A stretch of DNA of 64,000 nucleotides, taken from positions 535,269 to 599,268 of the forward strand of contig CAWEIS010000004.1 of assembly GCA_963809205.1 (NCBI GenBank). Reading direction: 5' to 3'. The position numbers were made by a program, and so were the translations under genes. Each line of letters opens with the position of its first letter. Positions within the stretch are counted from its first letter, which is position 1. This DNA comes from DATLLN01 sp963809205 (GTDB taxonomy: Bacteria; Actinomycetota; Thermoleophilia; Gaiellales; JAICJC01). The notes under the pieces were generated by a model. That model had not been told where the DNA came from. It made no database searches and worked only from the letters and a program-made list of their open reading frames with translations. Shown here piece after piece: positions 33,196 to 42,052 of this stretch.

Positions 33196-34464
33196 ATGGC
33201 GACCGCGGACCCGGACGACGCCTCGATCCTGTCCGCGGTGGCGGCGGAGCGCGACGCCATCGTCGAGCTGCTGGCCGACCTGGTCGAGGCGCCAACGCTG
33301 CTGGGCGACGAGGAGCTGGGGCAGGTGGTGATGGAGCGCGGGCTGCGCGAGGCCGGGCTCGAGCCGGAGGACGTGCCGATGGACGCCGAGGCGCTGCGCG
33401 CCCACCCGGCGTGCGCGCCGTTCTCGTGGGACGTGGCCGGCAAGCGCAACGTGGTGGCGCGCTGGGGCGGCGGCGACGGGCGCTCGCTGCTCCTGAACGG
33501 CCACATCGACGTCGTCAGCCCGGAGCCGGTGCGCTTCTGGCGCACGTCGCCGTTCCGGGCGACCGTCGAGGACGACTGGATGTACGGGCGCGGCGCCGGC
33601 GACATGAAGGCCGGGCTGGCGGCCATGGTCGGGGCCGTGCGTGGCCTCCGCTGGCTGGGGCTGGCACCGGCCGGGCAGGTGACGCTGCAGTCGGTGGTCG
33701 AGGAGGAGTGCGGCGGCAACGGCGCGCTGGCCTGCCTGCTCGCCGGCCATACGGCCGAAGCCGCCGTGGTGGTCGAGCCGTTCGGCGCCGCGATCACCAC
33801 CTCCCAGGTGGGCGTGGTGTGGTTCGATGTCCGGGTGGCGGGCGTGCCGGCGCACGCCGCGGATGCGGCGGCGGGCAACAACGCGATCGAGGCGATGGTG
33901 CCGGTGATCCGCGCCCTGCGGGCGCTCGAGGCCGAGCTGAACGAGGTGCGTCCGCCGCCCTACGACGCCTATCCGCACCCGATCAACCTGAACGTCGGCG
34001 TGATCCACGGGGGCGACTGGCCGTCCACGGTCGCCGGCGAGTGCCGCGCCCGGTTCCGGCTCGCGCTCTACCCCGGCGAGTCCGTGGAGGGGCTGCGCGA
34101 GCGGATCGAGTCCGTGGTCGCCTCCGCCGCGGACACCGACGCCTACCTGGCGGAGCATCCGCCGGAGGTCACCTACGACGGCTTCGCCTGCGAGGGCTAC
34201 GCAATCGCCGCGGACGAGCCGCTGGTGACGGCGTTGTCGGCGACGTACGCCCGGCAGGCGGAGGCCGCGCCGGCCCTGATCGCGACCACGGGCACGACCG
34301 ACGCGCGGACGTTCGGGCTGCACGGCGGCATCCCCAGCGTCTGCTTCGGGCCGTACGCCGAGGCCGCCCACGGCGTCGACGAGCGGGTGTACGTGCCGTC
34401 CGTGGTGCAGACGGCGCAGGTGCTCGCGCTCTTCATCCGCGACTGGTGCGGGGTAACCGGTTGA
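33196..34464 (+). CDS. M20-family metallopeptidase (ArgE/DapE-type deacylase)
   Basis: A 422-residue zinc hydrolase that cleaves an amide bond of an N-acyl amino acid or short peptide. LLLNGHIDVVSP gives the first His/Asp zinc pair, GRGAGDMKAGLAAM the bridging Asp, VVEEECGGNG the catalytic Glu pair, and VVEPFG and CFGPYAEAAHG the last ligands. The lid domain is residues about 200-320. ATG 33196 is chosen because TACGGT ends 7 nt upstream; an ATG 36 bp earlier exists. It heads a cassette with an ATP-grasp ligase and an Ntn hydrolase. Confidence 0.9.
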   Translation: MATADPDDASILSAVAAERDAIVELLADLVEAPTLLGDEELGQVVMERGLREAGLEPEDVPMDAEALRAHPACAPFSWDVAGKRNVVARWGGGDGRSLLLNGHIDVVSPEPVRFWRTSPFRATVEDDWMYGRGAGDMKAGLAAMVGAVRGLRWLGLAPAGQVTLQSVVEEECGGNGALACLLAGHTAEAAVVVEPFGAAITTSQVGVVWFDVRVAGVPAHAADAAAGNNAIEAMVPVIRALRALEAELNEVRPPPYDAYPHPINLNVGVIHGGDWPSTVAGECRARFRLALYPGESVEGLRERIESVVASAADTDAYLAEHPPEVTYDGFACEGYAIAADEPLVTALSATYARQAEAAPALIATTGTTDARTFGLHGGIPSVCFGPYAEAAHGVDERVYVPSVVQTAQVLALFIRDWCGVTG

Positions 34465-34523
34465 CTGGACAAGCGGCCAGCGCTGGTGGAGGATCGGCTG
34501 ACAACGGCAAGCAGGAGGACGGC

Positions 34524-35984
34524 GTGTCGCATACCAGCACCCCGCTCCGGGGCATCTCGGACATCCGCAGGTTCTTTCGCACGAACCCGACGCCCGTCTA
34601 CTTCGTCTCGGCCACCGCGTTCAACCTGCTCGGCATGGACCGCTGGGTGCGGAACCTCCGGTACCTCAACTACTACGACTCGTTCGACGGCCACCACCCG
34701 AACGTGGTGGTCCCCGGCGAGCGCTCGCCGCGCGCGTTCGAGTCGATCGAGGAGATCTGCAACTACCTGCTCGGCCACAAGGAGATCGTCGACTACGTGT
34801 CCGCCCGCGGGCCGGGCAAGGCGGTGTTCCTGATGTTCGACGAGGAGACCGAGGCGCTGGCCCACGAGGTCGGGCTCGAGGTCGCGTTCCCCAGCGCCGC
34901 GCTCCGCACCCGGCTCGACTCGAAGATCGAGACGACGCGGATCGCCGACGAGGCGGGCGTGCCGAGCGTGCCCAACGTCCTCGGCCGGGCGGCCAGCTTC
35001 GAGGAGCTGACGGCGCTGGCCGAGTCGGCAGGCATCGGCGACGACCTGGTCGTGCAGACCCCGTACGGCGACTCCGGGCAGACCACGTTCTTCATCGCCT
35101 CTCGGGCCGACTGGGACGAGTCCGCGTCGAAGCTGGTCGACGAGGAGCTCAAGGTGATGCGCCGGATCACCTGCCGGGAGGCGGCGATCGAGGGCGTGAT
35201 CACCCGCCACGGGACGCTGGTCGGCCCGCTGATGACCGAGCTGGCGGGCTTCCCCGAGCTGACGCCCTACGGCGGCGGCTGGTGCGGCAACGACGTGCAC
35301 GGCTCGCTGTTCTCGGACGACGTGCGCGAGGTGGCGCGCGCCCGCACCATGCAGATGGGCGAGCGGCTGCGCAAGGAGGGCTATCGCGGGTACTTCGAAC
35401 TCGACTTCCTGGCCGACATCGAGACCGGCGAGATGTACCTGGGCGAGATGAACCCGCGGGTCACCGGCGCCAGCTCGATGACCAACGTCACCGCCGTTGC
35501 CTACGGAGACATGCCGCTGTTCCTGTTCCACCTGCTGGAGTTCATGGACGTCGACTACGAGATCGACGTCGACGAGCTGAACGAGCGGTGGGCGCATCCG
35601 CAGAACATCGACGCCTGGTCGCAGTTCATCCTCAAGGAGACCGACGAGCAGGTGGAGATGCTGACCGGCGCGCCCCAGTCGGGGATCTGGCGGATGCAGA
35701 CCAACGGGACGATCCGCTTCGCGCGCAAGGACACCGACTGGCACACTATCGCCGATGAGGATCACGCGTTCTATCTGCGCATTGCCGACGCGGGCAACTA
35801 CCGCTACCCCGGGGCCGACCTCGGCATCCTCGTCACCCGCGGCAACCTGATGGACGACGACGGCGAGCTGACCGACCGGGCGCACCGCTGGATCACCGCC
35901 ATCAAGGGCGAGTTCCACGGCGAGCCGGCCACGACCCGCGAGATGCTGCCCGAGCCGGAGCCCTTCTCGTTCAAGATGCTGTGA
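34524..35984 (+). CDS. ATP-grasp ligase (biotin-carboxylase-like)
   Basis: A 486-residue ATP-grasp enzyme. SKIETTRIADEAGVPSVPNV is the usual start of the ATP-grasp core, LVVQTPYGDSGQTTFFI is the ATP-phosphate loop, and YFELDFLADIETGEMYLGEMNPR carries the metal-binding Glu and Asn. It lacks biotin carboxylase dimer features, so it more likely joins a carboxylate to an amine, as peptide-forming ATP-grasp ligases do. GTG 34524 has AGGAGG 5 nt upstream, which decides the start. The C45-type hydrolase gene overlaps its stop by 4 nt, implying a shared pathway. Confidence 0.85.
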   Translation: MSHTSTPLRGISDIRRFFRTNPTPVYFVSATAFNLLGMDRWVRNLRYLNYYDSFDGHHPNVVVPGERSPRAFESIEEICNYLLGHKEIVDYVSARGPGKAVFLMFDEETEALAHEVGLEVAFPSAALRTRLDSKIETTRIADEAGVPSVPNVLGRAASFEELTALAESAGIGDDLVVQTPYGDSGQTTFFIASRADWDESASKLVDEELKVMRRITCREAAIEGVITRHGTLVGPLMTELAGFPELTPYGGGWCGNDVHGSLFSDDVREVARARTMQMGERLRKEGYRGYFELDFLADIETGEMYLGEMNPRVTGASSMTNVTAVAYGDMPLFLFHLLEFMDVDYEIDVDELNERWAHPQNIDAWSQFILKETDEQVEMLTGAPQSGIWRMQTNGTIRFARKDTDWHTIADEDHAFYLRIADAGNYRYPGADLGILVTRGNLMDDDGELTDRAHRWITAIKGEFHGEPATTREMLPEPEPFSFKML

Positions 35985-36973
35985 CGGCGATCGCGATCCA
36001 GTTCGAGGCCGTGCAGGAGCGGGAGCCGGACGCCCGCTGGCAGGCGCTGTTCGACAGCATGTGGCCCGCCTACCGGCGGTGGTTCCTGCACGAGGGCGAG
36101 GCCGCCCGGGCCGGCTACGCGGAGTCGCGGCGGATGCTGCGCGAGCACATGCCGGAGCTGGTGCCGACCTGGGAGCGCCTGGTCGAGCTGGCCGGCGGCG
36201 GCGACGTGGCGGCGCGCATGCTCTCGATGTGGCGGCCGCCGTCGTACCTGTCCGGCTGCTCGCAGGGCGTGCTGGTGGCGGGCGATCCGATCCTCGCGCG
36301 CAACTACGACTACGCGCCGACCCGGCTGGAGGGCGTGATCTGGTCGACCGGCTGGGCCGACCGCCGGGTGATCGGCATGAGCGACTGCCTGTGGGGGCTG
36401 CTGGACGGCGTCAACGAGGACGGGCTGGCGATCTCGCTGGCGTTCGGCGGCCGGCCGGTGGTCGGCGACGGCTTCGGCGTCCCGCTGGTCATGCGCTACG
36501 TGCTGCAGACGTGCTCGACGGTCGACGAGGCGCAGCGCGTGCTCGCCCGGCTGCCGCATCAGCTCGCCCACACGCTGACGCTGGTCGACGCGTCCGGCGC
36601 GATCCTGACGGCCTACCTGGCGCCCGACCGCGAGGTGCAGTTCCACCGCCAGGCGGCGGCGACCAATCACCAGGGCACGGTCGAGTGGACCGAGCACGCG
36701 GCGGCGACGCGGTCGATCGAGCGCGAGCGCCGGCTGCAGACGCTGCTCGACGACCCCGGCCAGGACGGCGAGTCCTTCGCCCGCGCGTTCCTCGAGCCGC
36801 CGCTCTACTCCACGGACTACTCCAAGGGATTCGGCACGCTCTACACGGCGGTCTACCGGCCGCGCGCGGGGGAGGCCGAGTACCGCTGGCCCGGCACGTC
36901 GTGGCTGCACTCGTTCGACCGGTTCGACGAGGGCGTCTGCGCGGTCACGCTGGCCGAGAGCACCGCTGCCTAG
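35981..36973 (+). CDS. C45-type N-terminal nucleophile hydrolase / acyltransferase
   Basis: A 330-residue protein of the penicillin acyltransferase (C45) clan. The likely nucleophile is C93 in YLSGCSQGVLV, exposed by self-cleavage before Cys in this family, and ARNYDYAPTRLEG is the conserved strand after it. CLWGLLDGVNEDGLAISL and TNHQGTVEW also fit. There is no signal peptide, so it acts in the cytoplasm. GTG overlaps the ATP-grasp stop (GTGA, 35981-35984). Together the pair could make or trim an amide metabolite, or the hydrolase may recycle the ligase product. Substrate unknown. Confidence 0.85.
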   Translation: MTAIAIQFEAVQEREPDARWQALFDSMWPAYRRWFLHEGEAARAGYAESRRMLREHMPELVPTWERLVELAGGGDVAARMLSMWRPPSYLSGCSQGVLVAGDPILARNYDYAPTRLEGVIWSTGWADRRVIGMSDCLWGLLDGVNEDGLAISLAFGGRPVVGDGFGVPLVMRYVLQTCSTVDEAQRVLARLPHQLAHTLTLVDASGAILTAYLAPDREVQFHRQAAATNHQGTVEWTEHAAATRSIERERRLQTLLDDPGQDGESFARAFLEPPLYSTDYSKGFGTLYTAVYRPRAGEAEYRWPGTSWLHSFDRFDEGVCAVTLAESTAA

Positions 36974-37022
36974 TGCCCGGGTGCGGTCCTCGTGAAGATG
37001 CTGTTAAGCGGTTTGCGGGCGA

Positions 37023-37036
37023 AGTGAAGATTCACT
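37023..37036. promoter_or_regulatory. 14-bp palindrome before the tetR gene, probable autoregulatory operator
   Basis: AGTGAA-GA-TTCACT is a perfect inverted repeat 12 bp upstream of the tetR ATG. It stands out in a locally AT-richer patch. Position and form fit a TetR/AcrR operator that would control the regulator and the coupled MFS exporter. Confidence 0.6.
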
Positions 37037-37048
37037 AACTTCCGGCCC

Positions 37049-37685
37049 ATGGTGCTCGACCAGACCGCCGAGCCGCGCCGCCGTCTGTCCGCGGAAGACC
37101 GGCGCACTGCCATCCTCGAGGCCGCCCGCGAGGTCTTCGCGCGTCGCGGCTTCCATGGCGGGCTGACCTCGGAGATCGCCTCCGTCGCCGGCTGCTCGGA
37201 GCCGATGCTGTACAAGCACTTCCCCTCCAAGCAGGCGCTGTTCGCCGCGGTGCTGGAGGCCGCGGGCGAGGAGATGTGCCTCCGCGTCGAGGCGCTGACG
37301 GCGCAGTCCGACGACCCGCTGCGGTCGCTCGCCGACGTCTTCCACTCGCTGCGCAAGGAGCCGCGGGTGCTCGAGATCATGCGCCTGCGGATGCTCGCCG
37401 TCACCCTGGTCGACGACAACCCGGACATCCGGGCGGCGCTGGAGACGACGGCCAACCGGATGCGCAAACGCGTGGCGAAGGCGGTTGCCGACCAGCAGGC
37501 GGCCGGGGCGCGTGCGCCCCGACGTCGATCCCGAACAGATTGCGTGGCTGTACTTCGGGATCGTCATCTCGGCCGGGTTCCGCTACGCGGTCTACGGCGA
37601 CCGCGCGCACAGGTCGTTCTCGCAGCTCCCCGAGACGCTGCTGACACTGCTCAAGACACCAGCTTCAAAGGAGGTGTCCTCGTGA
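37049..37685 (+). CDS. TetR-family regulator, one frameshift
   Basis: The N-terminal helix-turn-helix is clear: RRTAILEAAREVFARRGFHG has a close match here, then LTSEIASVAGCSEPMLYKHF. The ligand domain follows. Near 37505-37508 the frame breaks; removing one G from a run of four gives AAGRVRPDVDPEQIAWLYFG and an end at KEVSS, whose TGA overlaps the exporter GTG. Repaired length is about 211 residues. It probably represses itself and the DHA2 exporter through the palindrome at 37023-37036. Likely a sequencing indel. Confidence 0.87.
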
Positions 37686-39241
37686 CGGAGGAACACCCGA
37701 ACCACAAGTGGTGGACGCTGTTCGCCATGTGCTTCGCCCTGTTCATGATCATGCTGGACAACACCGTCGTGAACGTGGCGCTGCCCAGCATCCAGAGCCA
37801 TCTGCACACGACGCCCGCGAACCTCGAGTGGACGGTCAACGCCTACGTCCTGTCGTTCGCGTCGCTGATCCTGCTGGGCGGCAAGCTCGGCGACCGGTTC
37901 GGCCGGAAGCGGATCTTCCTGCTCGGTCTGGCGATCTTCACCCTGTCGTCCGCGGCGTGCGCGCTGTCCACGTCCGACACCCAGCTGATCACCTCGCGCG
38001 CCGTCCAGGGCGTCGGCGCCGCGATGCTGAACCCGCTGTCGCTGTCGATCATCGTCGCCGCGTTCCCGCGCAAGCAGCTGCCGCAGGCGATCGGCATCTG
38101 GGCCGGCATCTCCGGCCTCGGCCTGGCCATCGGCCCGCTGCTCGGCGGCTTCCTGACGGAGCACGTCGACTGGTCGGCCGTGTTCTGGATCAACGTGCCG
38201 ATCGGCGTGGTCGCCGCGGCCGTCTGCCTGTGGGCAGTCGCCGAGTCCCGCGATCCGTCGGCCAAGACGCTCGACATCGTCGGCACCGTGCTGATCACCG
38301 GCGGCCTGTTCTCGCTGACCTGGGCGCTGATCAAGACCTCGTCCCACTCGTGGACGTCGGCCTACACGCTGGGCTTCCTGGCGGCTGCGGCTGCGCTGCT
38401 CGCCGGGTTCATCGCGTGGGAGCTGCGGCAGCGCGATCCGATGGTGCCGCTCGACTTCTTCAAGAACCGCGTGTTCAGCATCTCGAACATCGTCGTGCTG
38501 ATGGTCGGCTTCGCGATGTTCGGCGTCATCTACTTCATCACCCTGTACTTCCAGAACGTGCAGGGCTACTCGCCGATGGAGGCGGGCGTCCGCTCGCTGC
38601 CGCTGACGATGATGGTGATCATCGTGGCGCCGATCGCGGGCCGGCTGAACACCAAGGTCGGGCCGCGGCCGCTGATGTCGGCCGGCATGCTGATGATGAC
38701 GATCGGCCTGCTGGGCCTGTCGCGGCTGCAGGTGGACACGTCGTACAACGCGATCTGGCCGTTCTACGTGCTGATGGGCGCCGGCATCTCGATGACCATG
38801 CCGTCGGTCTCGTCGGCGGCGATGGGTGCGGTCGACCACACCAAGTCCGGCATCGCGTCCGGCGTGGTCAACAGCTCGCGCCAGATCGGCGGCGCGCTGG
38901 GCATCGCCATCCTCGGCTCGATCGGCGCAGCCCTGACCGTCAGCCAGTGGGAGGACAAGCTGAACGGGCTGAACGCCCCGGCCGCGGCGCACAGCGACAA
39001 GATCGAGCAGCTGGTGATCGGCGGCCAGGGCGACCTGATCGGCAAGTTCGGCGGCCAGGCGGCGCAGACCGCGGCGCTGGAGTCGTTCGTGCACGGCGTG
39101 CAGGGCGCGATGCTGGCGGGTGCGGTGCTCGCGTTCGCGGCATGCCTGACGTCCTTCTTCGGCCTGCGCGGCACCCGCGCGGCCGAGGCGCCGCCGGAGC
39201 CGCAGGGCGAGCGGGCTCACACGGCCGCGGTCGAGATGTAG
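37682..39241 (+). CDS. DHA2-family MFS multidrug exporter (EmrB/QacA type)
   Basis: A 519-residue, 14-helix proton antiporter. Helix 1 shows MLDNTVVNVALPSIQSHL, the DHA2 motif D1 (LDxTvvNvALP), and LILLGGKLGDRFGRKRIFLLG is the A-motif. GLAIGPLLGGFL fits motif C of exporters. GTG start overlaps the tetR stop (GTGA, 37682-37685) and has AAAGGAGG 7 nt upstream. Control by the TetR protein is expected. Substrates are probably cationic or amphipathic drugs, which cannot be specified. Confidence 0.92.
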   Translation: MTEEHPNHKWWTLFAMCFALFMIMLDNTVVNVALPSIQSHLHTTPANLEWTVNAYVLSFASLILLGGKLGDRFGRKRIFLLGLAIFTLSSAACALSTSDTQLITSRAVQGVGAAMLNPLSLSIIVAAFPRKQLPQAIGIWAGISGLGLAIGPLLGGFLTEHVDWSAVFWINVPIGVVAAAVCLWAVAESRDPSAKTLDIVGTVLITGGLFSLTWALIKTSSHSWTSAYTLGFLAAAAALLAGFIAWELRQRDPMVPLDFFKNRVFSISNIVVLMVGFAMFGVIYFITLYFQNVQGYSPMEAGVRSLPLTMMVIIVAPIAGRLNTKVGPRPLMSAGMLMMTIGLLGLSRLQVDTSYNAIWPFYVLMGAGISMTMPSVSSAAMGAVDHTKSGIASGVVNSSRQIGGALGIAILGSIGAALTVSQWEDKLNGLNAPAAAHSDKIEQLVIGGQGDLIGKFGGQAAQTAALESFVHGVQGAMLAGAVLAFAACLTSFFGLRGTRAAEAPPEPQGERAHTAAVEM

Positions 39242-39263
39242 CCCGAGATCTACGCTCCGGGGC

Positions 39264-40190
39264 GTGACGCGGCGCGCGAATCTGACGCTGCTGCTCGCCC
39301 TGGGGCTCGCCTTCGCGAGCGGTGTGCTGGTGCTCCTGGTCTCGATCGGGAGCGCCGGCCCCGTCGTGTTCCTGCACGGTGCGGCCGGCATCGCGGTGAT
39401 CGCGCTCGTCCGCTGGAAGGTGCCGATCGCCCGCCGCGGCATCCGCCGGGCGCGACCCGACCGGCTGCTGGCGCTGATGCTGGCGGCTCTGGCGGTCGCC
39501 ACGCTCGCCACCGGCATCGCGCACGCGTTCGGTGCCGCCGACCTCGGGCCGCTGACCACGCTGGGCTGGCACATCGGCCTGGCGCTCGGGCTCGTGCCGC
39601 TGATCGCCGTCCACCTGGCCAATCGCCCCCAGCGGCCCCGGCGGGGCGATCTGACCAGGCGCACGTTCCTGCGCCTGGCAGGCCTGACCGCACTGGCCGC
39701 GGCGGGCGAGCTCGCGCTGGGCGCCGTGGGAGCGCCGCGGGCGGCGACCGGATCGCTCCGCCGCGACGCCCCGGTGCCCACCTCGTGGCTGAACGACTCG
39801 GCGCCCGGCGATCCGACATCGTGGGACGGCCGGCTGGCGGGGCTGCCGGTGCGCGAGGTCACATGCTCGCTCGACTGCACCAGCGGCTGGTACGCCGTGA
39901 ACCGCTGGAGCGGTGTCCCGCTGTCCGACGTCCTGGGACCGCTGCCCGCAGGCACGAGCAGCGTGGTCGTGCGGTCGGACACGGGTTACAGCCGGCGGTT
40001 CGGCCCGGGCGACCTGGACGGCCTGCTGCTGGCGACGCACCTGGACGGCGCCCCGCTGCCGCGGGACAACGGCGGCCCCGTGCGGCTGGTCGCGCCGGGC
40101 AGGCGCGGCTTCTGGTGGGTGAAGTGGGTGCGGTCGGTCGAGCCCAGTGAGCTGCCGTCGTGGTGGCAGTCGCCGTTCCCGCTTCAGTAG
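39264..40190 (+). CDS. Membrane-anchored molybdopterin-dependent oxidoreductase (sulfite-oxidase fold)
   Basis: A 308-residue protein. Four hydrophobic helices occupy about 5-125, with His residues (FLHGAAG, LGWHIGL) that could hold a haem b. A twin-arginine motif, TRRTFLRLAGL, then precedes another hydrophobic stretch. The C-terminal half (about 165-300) is a sulfite-oxidase molybdopterin domain: EVTCSLDCTSGWYAVNRW offers the Mo-ligand Cys, and VRLVAPGRRGFWWVKWV binds the cofactor. It probably faces the outside and passes electrons to the membrane part. GTG start. Substrate unknown. Confidence 0.8.
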   Translation: MTRRANLTLLLALGLAFASGVLVLLVSIGSAGPVVFLHGAAGIAVIALVRWKVPIARRGIRRARPDRLLALMLAALAVATLATGIAHAFGAADLGPLTTLGWHIGLALGLVPLIAVHLANRPQRPRRGDLTRRTFLRLAGLTALAAAGELALGAVGAPRAATGSLRRDAPVPTSWLNDSAPGDPTSWDGRLAGLPVREVTCSLDCTSGWYAVNRWSGVPLSDVLGPLPAGTSSVVVRSDTGYSRRFGPGDLDGLLLATHLDGAPLPRDNGGPVRLVAPGRRGFWWVKWVRSVEPSELPSWWQSPFPLQ

Positions 40191-40200
40191 GATCGCGGCC

Positions 40201-41547
40201 GTGTTCACGGCGTCCCCCTCCCGTCCCGACGCGATCGGCCGCCGCGGGATGGTCGCCACCAGCCAGCCGCTCGCGGCGATCGCGGGGATCCGCGCGCTGG
40301 AGGGCGGCGGCAACGCGGTCGACGCCGCCTTGGCGGCGGCCGGCGTGCTTGCGGTCACCGAGCCCAACCAGTGTGGCCCCGGGGGCGATCTGTTCGCGAT
40401 CGTCGTCCGCGACGGCGACGAGCCGGCGGCGCTGAACGCCAGCGGCCGTGCGCCGGCGGACCCAGGGGGTGCGCTGCCCGAGCTGTTCGGGCCGCGCAGC
40501 GTGACCGTGCCCGGCTGCGTGGACGGATGGCGCGCGCTGGCAGAGCGCTTCTCGCGGCACGGGATCGAGCGTGCGCTCGAGCCGGCCGTCGCGCTGGCCC
40601 GCGACGGCTTCGTCCTGCCGCCCAAGGCGCGCAACTGCTGGATGGCCGACTGGCCCGATCTGTCCGGCGACGCCGCCCAGCAGTTCCGCCTGACGGTGCC
40701 GTTTGCGAATCCCCAGATCGCCCTCGCGCTCGAGCACGCGGCTGCCGGGATCTTCTACTCCGGGCCGGTCGGCCGGGCGATCGCGTCAGTCTGCTGGCTG
40801 GAGGAAGCCGACCTGGCGGCGCACTCGCACGACTGGGTGGATCCGCTGCGCTTCGCCTACCGCGGCTCCACATTGCTCGAGCTGCCGCCCAACGGCCAGG
40901 GCGCGATCGCCGGCTGGGCGCTGGAATCGCTGGCGTCGCCGGAGCCGGCCCACCAGGTGCGGGCGCTTGCGGCGGCCTACGAGCGGGGCTACGCCAGCAT
41001 CGGCGGCGACACCGCCTACGTCTGTGCGGCGGACGGCGACGGCATGGGCGTTTCGCTGATCCAGAGCATCTTCTACGGCTTCGGCTCGCAGGTGCTGGTG
41101 CCCGGCTTCGGGTTCATGCTGCAGAACCGCGGCGCCGGCTTCGTGCTCGAGGACGGCCATCCCAACCGCTTCGCGCCGGGCAAGCGGCCGTTCCACACGA
41201 TCATCCCTGCCGCCCTGCTGGACGGCGACGGCCGCTGGTCGAGCGTATTCGGCGTGACCGGCGGCCAGTACCAGCCGCAGGGCCACGTGCAGGTCGTCGT
41301 CAACCTGCTCGACCACGGGATGGGACCGCAGGCCGCGCTGGACGCGCCGCGCTACCGGCTGCACGAGGACGGTACGGTGACAGTGGAGTCGCCGCTGGCC
41401 GGGCTGGTCGACACCTTCGACCGCCCCGCCTCCGTGCTGGACGACGAGATCGGCTACGGCAACGGCCATATCCTCGTCCGCGACGACGCCGGCGTGCTGC
41501 GCGGCGGCAGCGAGCCGCGCCGCGATGGCGTCCCGCTCGGCTGCTAG
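40201..41547 (+). CDS. Gamma-glutamyltransferase-family Ntn hydrolase
   Basis: A 448-residue protein of the GGT fold. MVATSQPLAAIAGIRALEGG and GNAVDAALAAAGVLAVTEP are the usual N-terminal helices, GPGGDLFAIV follows, and GFMLQNRGAGF is the C-terminal GGT motif. The self-processing Thr is probably T271 in IGGDTAYVCAADGDG, though the usual T-T-H context is changed to D-T-A. It is shorter than classical GGT (about 550) and has no signal peptide. TAGGAT ends 7 nt before the GTG. It may cleave a gamma-glutamyl or related amide inside the cell. Confidence 0.83.
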   Translation: MFTASPSRPDAIGRRGMVATSQPLAAIAGIRALEGGGNAVDAALAAAGVLAVTEPNQCGPGGDLFAIVVRDGDEPAALNASGRAPADPGGALPELFGPRSVTVPGCVDGWRALAERFSRHGIERALEPAVALARDGFVLPPKARNCWMADWPDLSGDAAQQFRLTVPFANPQIALALEHAAAGIFYSGPVGRAIASVCWLEEADLAAHSHDWVDPLRFAYRGSTLLELPPNGQGAIAGWALESLASPEPAHQVRALAAAYERGYASIGGDTAYVCAADGDGMGVSLIQSIFYGFGSQVLVPGFGFMLQNRGAGFVLEDGHPNRFAPGKRPFHTIIPAALLDGDGRWSSVFGVTGGQYQPQGHVQVVVNLLDHGMGPQAALDAPRYRLHEDGTVTVESPLAGLVDTFDRPASVLDDEIGYGNGHILVRDDAGVLRGGSEPRRDGVPLGC

Positions 41548-41583
41548 GGTCGGGCCAACCTTGTCAACGTATCGGGAGGCACC

Positions 41584-41940
41584 ATGAGCGCACTGTGGTC
41601 CATCATCGCCATCGCGGCCGTCGTGGTGTTCATCGCCGGACTCTGGATGATGTTCCAGAAGGCGGGCGAGGCCGGCTGGAAGGCGATCATCCCGATCTGG
41701 AACACCCTGATCATTCTCAAGATCGTCGGCCGGGCCTGGTGGTGGATCATCCTGCTGATCATCCCGTTCCTCGGCCTCGTGATCTGGATCATCGTGTGCA
41801 ACGACCTCTCCAAGAGCTACGCCAGGGGGGCCGGCACGACCGTTGGCCTGATCTTCCTGCCGTGGCTCTTCTACATGATTCTTGGATTCGGCGAGGCCGA
41901 GTACCAGGGCCCGGCCGCCGCGCCAGAGGCCGCCGTCTAG
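41584..41940 (+). CDS. DUF5684 small membrane protein
   Basis: A 118-residue protein with four hydrophobic segments: helix 1 about 5-25, then the GWKAIIPIWNTLIILKIVGR motif typical of DUF5684, two helices at about 58-77 and 92-106, and a short acidic tail. It has GGGAGG before the ATG. Function unknown; often found beside signal peptidases. Its stop and the C-terminal remnant of a GNAT gene are part of the left copy of a 90-bp direct repeat. Confidence 0.8.
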   Translation: MSALWSIIAIAAVVVFIAGLWMMFQKAGEAGWKAIIPIWNTLIILKIVGRAWWWIILLIIPFLGLVIWIIVCNDLSKSYARGAGTTVGLIFLPWLFYMILGFGEAEYQGPAAAPEAAV

Positions 41941-42020
41941 ATCCGCTTGCTGAAGTAGACGCGCGCGAACCCGTCCTCTGCCCGGCGCCCGGTCTCGGTG
42001 TATCCGACCGCCGGGCAGAG
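41931..42020 (+). repeat. Left copy of a ~90-bp direct repeat (duplicated GNAT 3' end)
   Basis: From CGCCGTCTAGATCCGCTTGC onward this matches 43789-43878 base for base for about 70 bp, then with three or four differences to about 42020. On the minus strand it encodes the C-terminal codons of the GNAT gene (EDGFARVYFSKRI), so it is a gene fragment. It also contains the stop codon of the DUF5684 gene. Confidence 0.92.
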
Positions 42021-42052
42021 GGAGGTATCTGCAGGCGGCGGTACGAGCCCTG

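Noticed and set aside
34524..35984. True biotin carboxylase subunit
   Set aside because: No biotin carrier or carboxyltransferase genes nearby and the N-terminal biotin carboxylase signature is absent; a generic ATP-grasp ligase is safer.
37505..37508. Programmed frameshift in tetR
   Set aside because: No slippery heptamer or downstream pseudoknot is evident, and similar single G/C indels occur in unrelated genes across the window.
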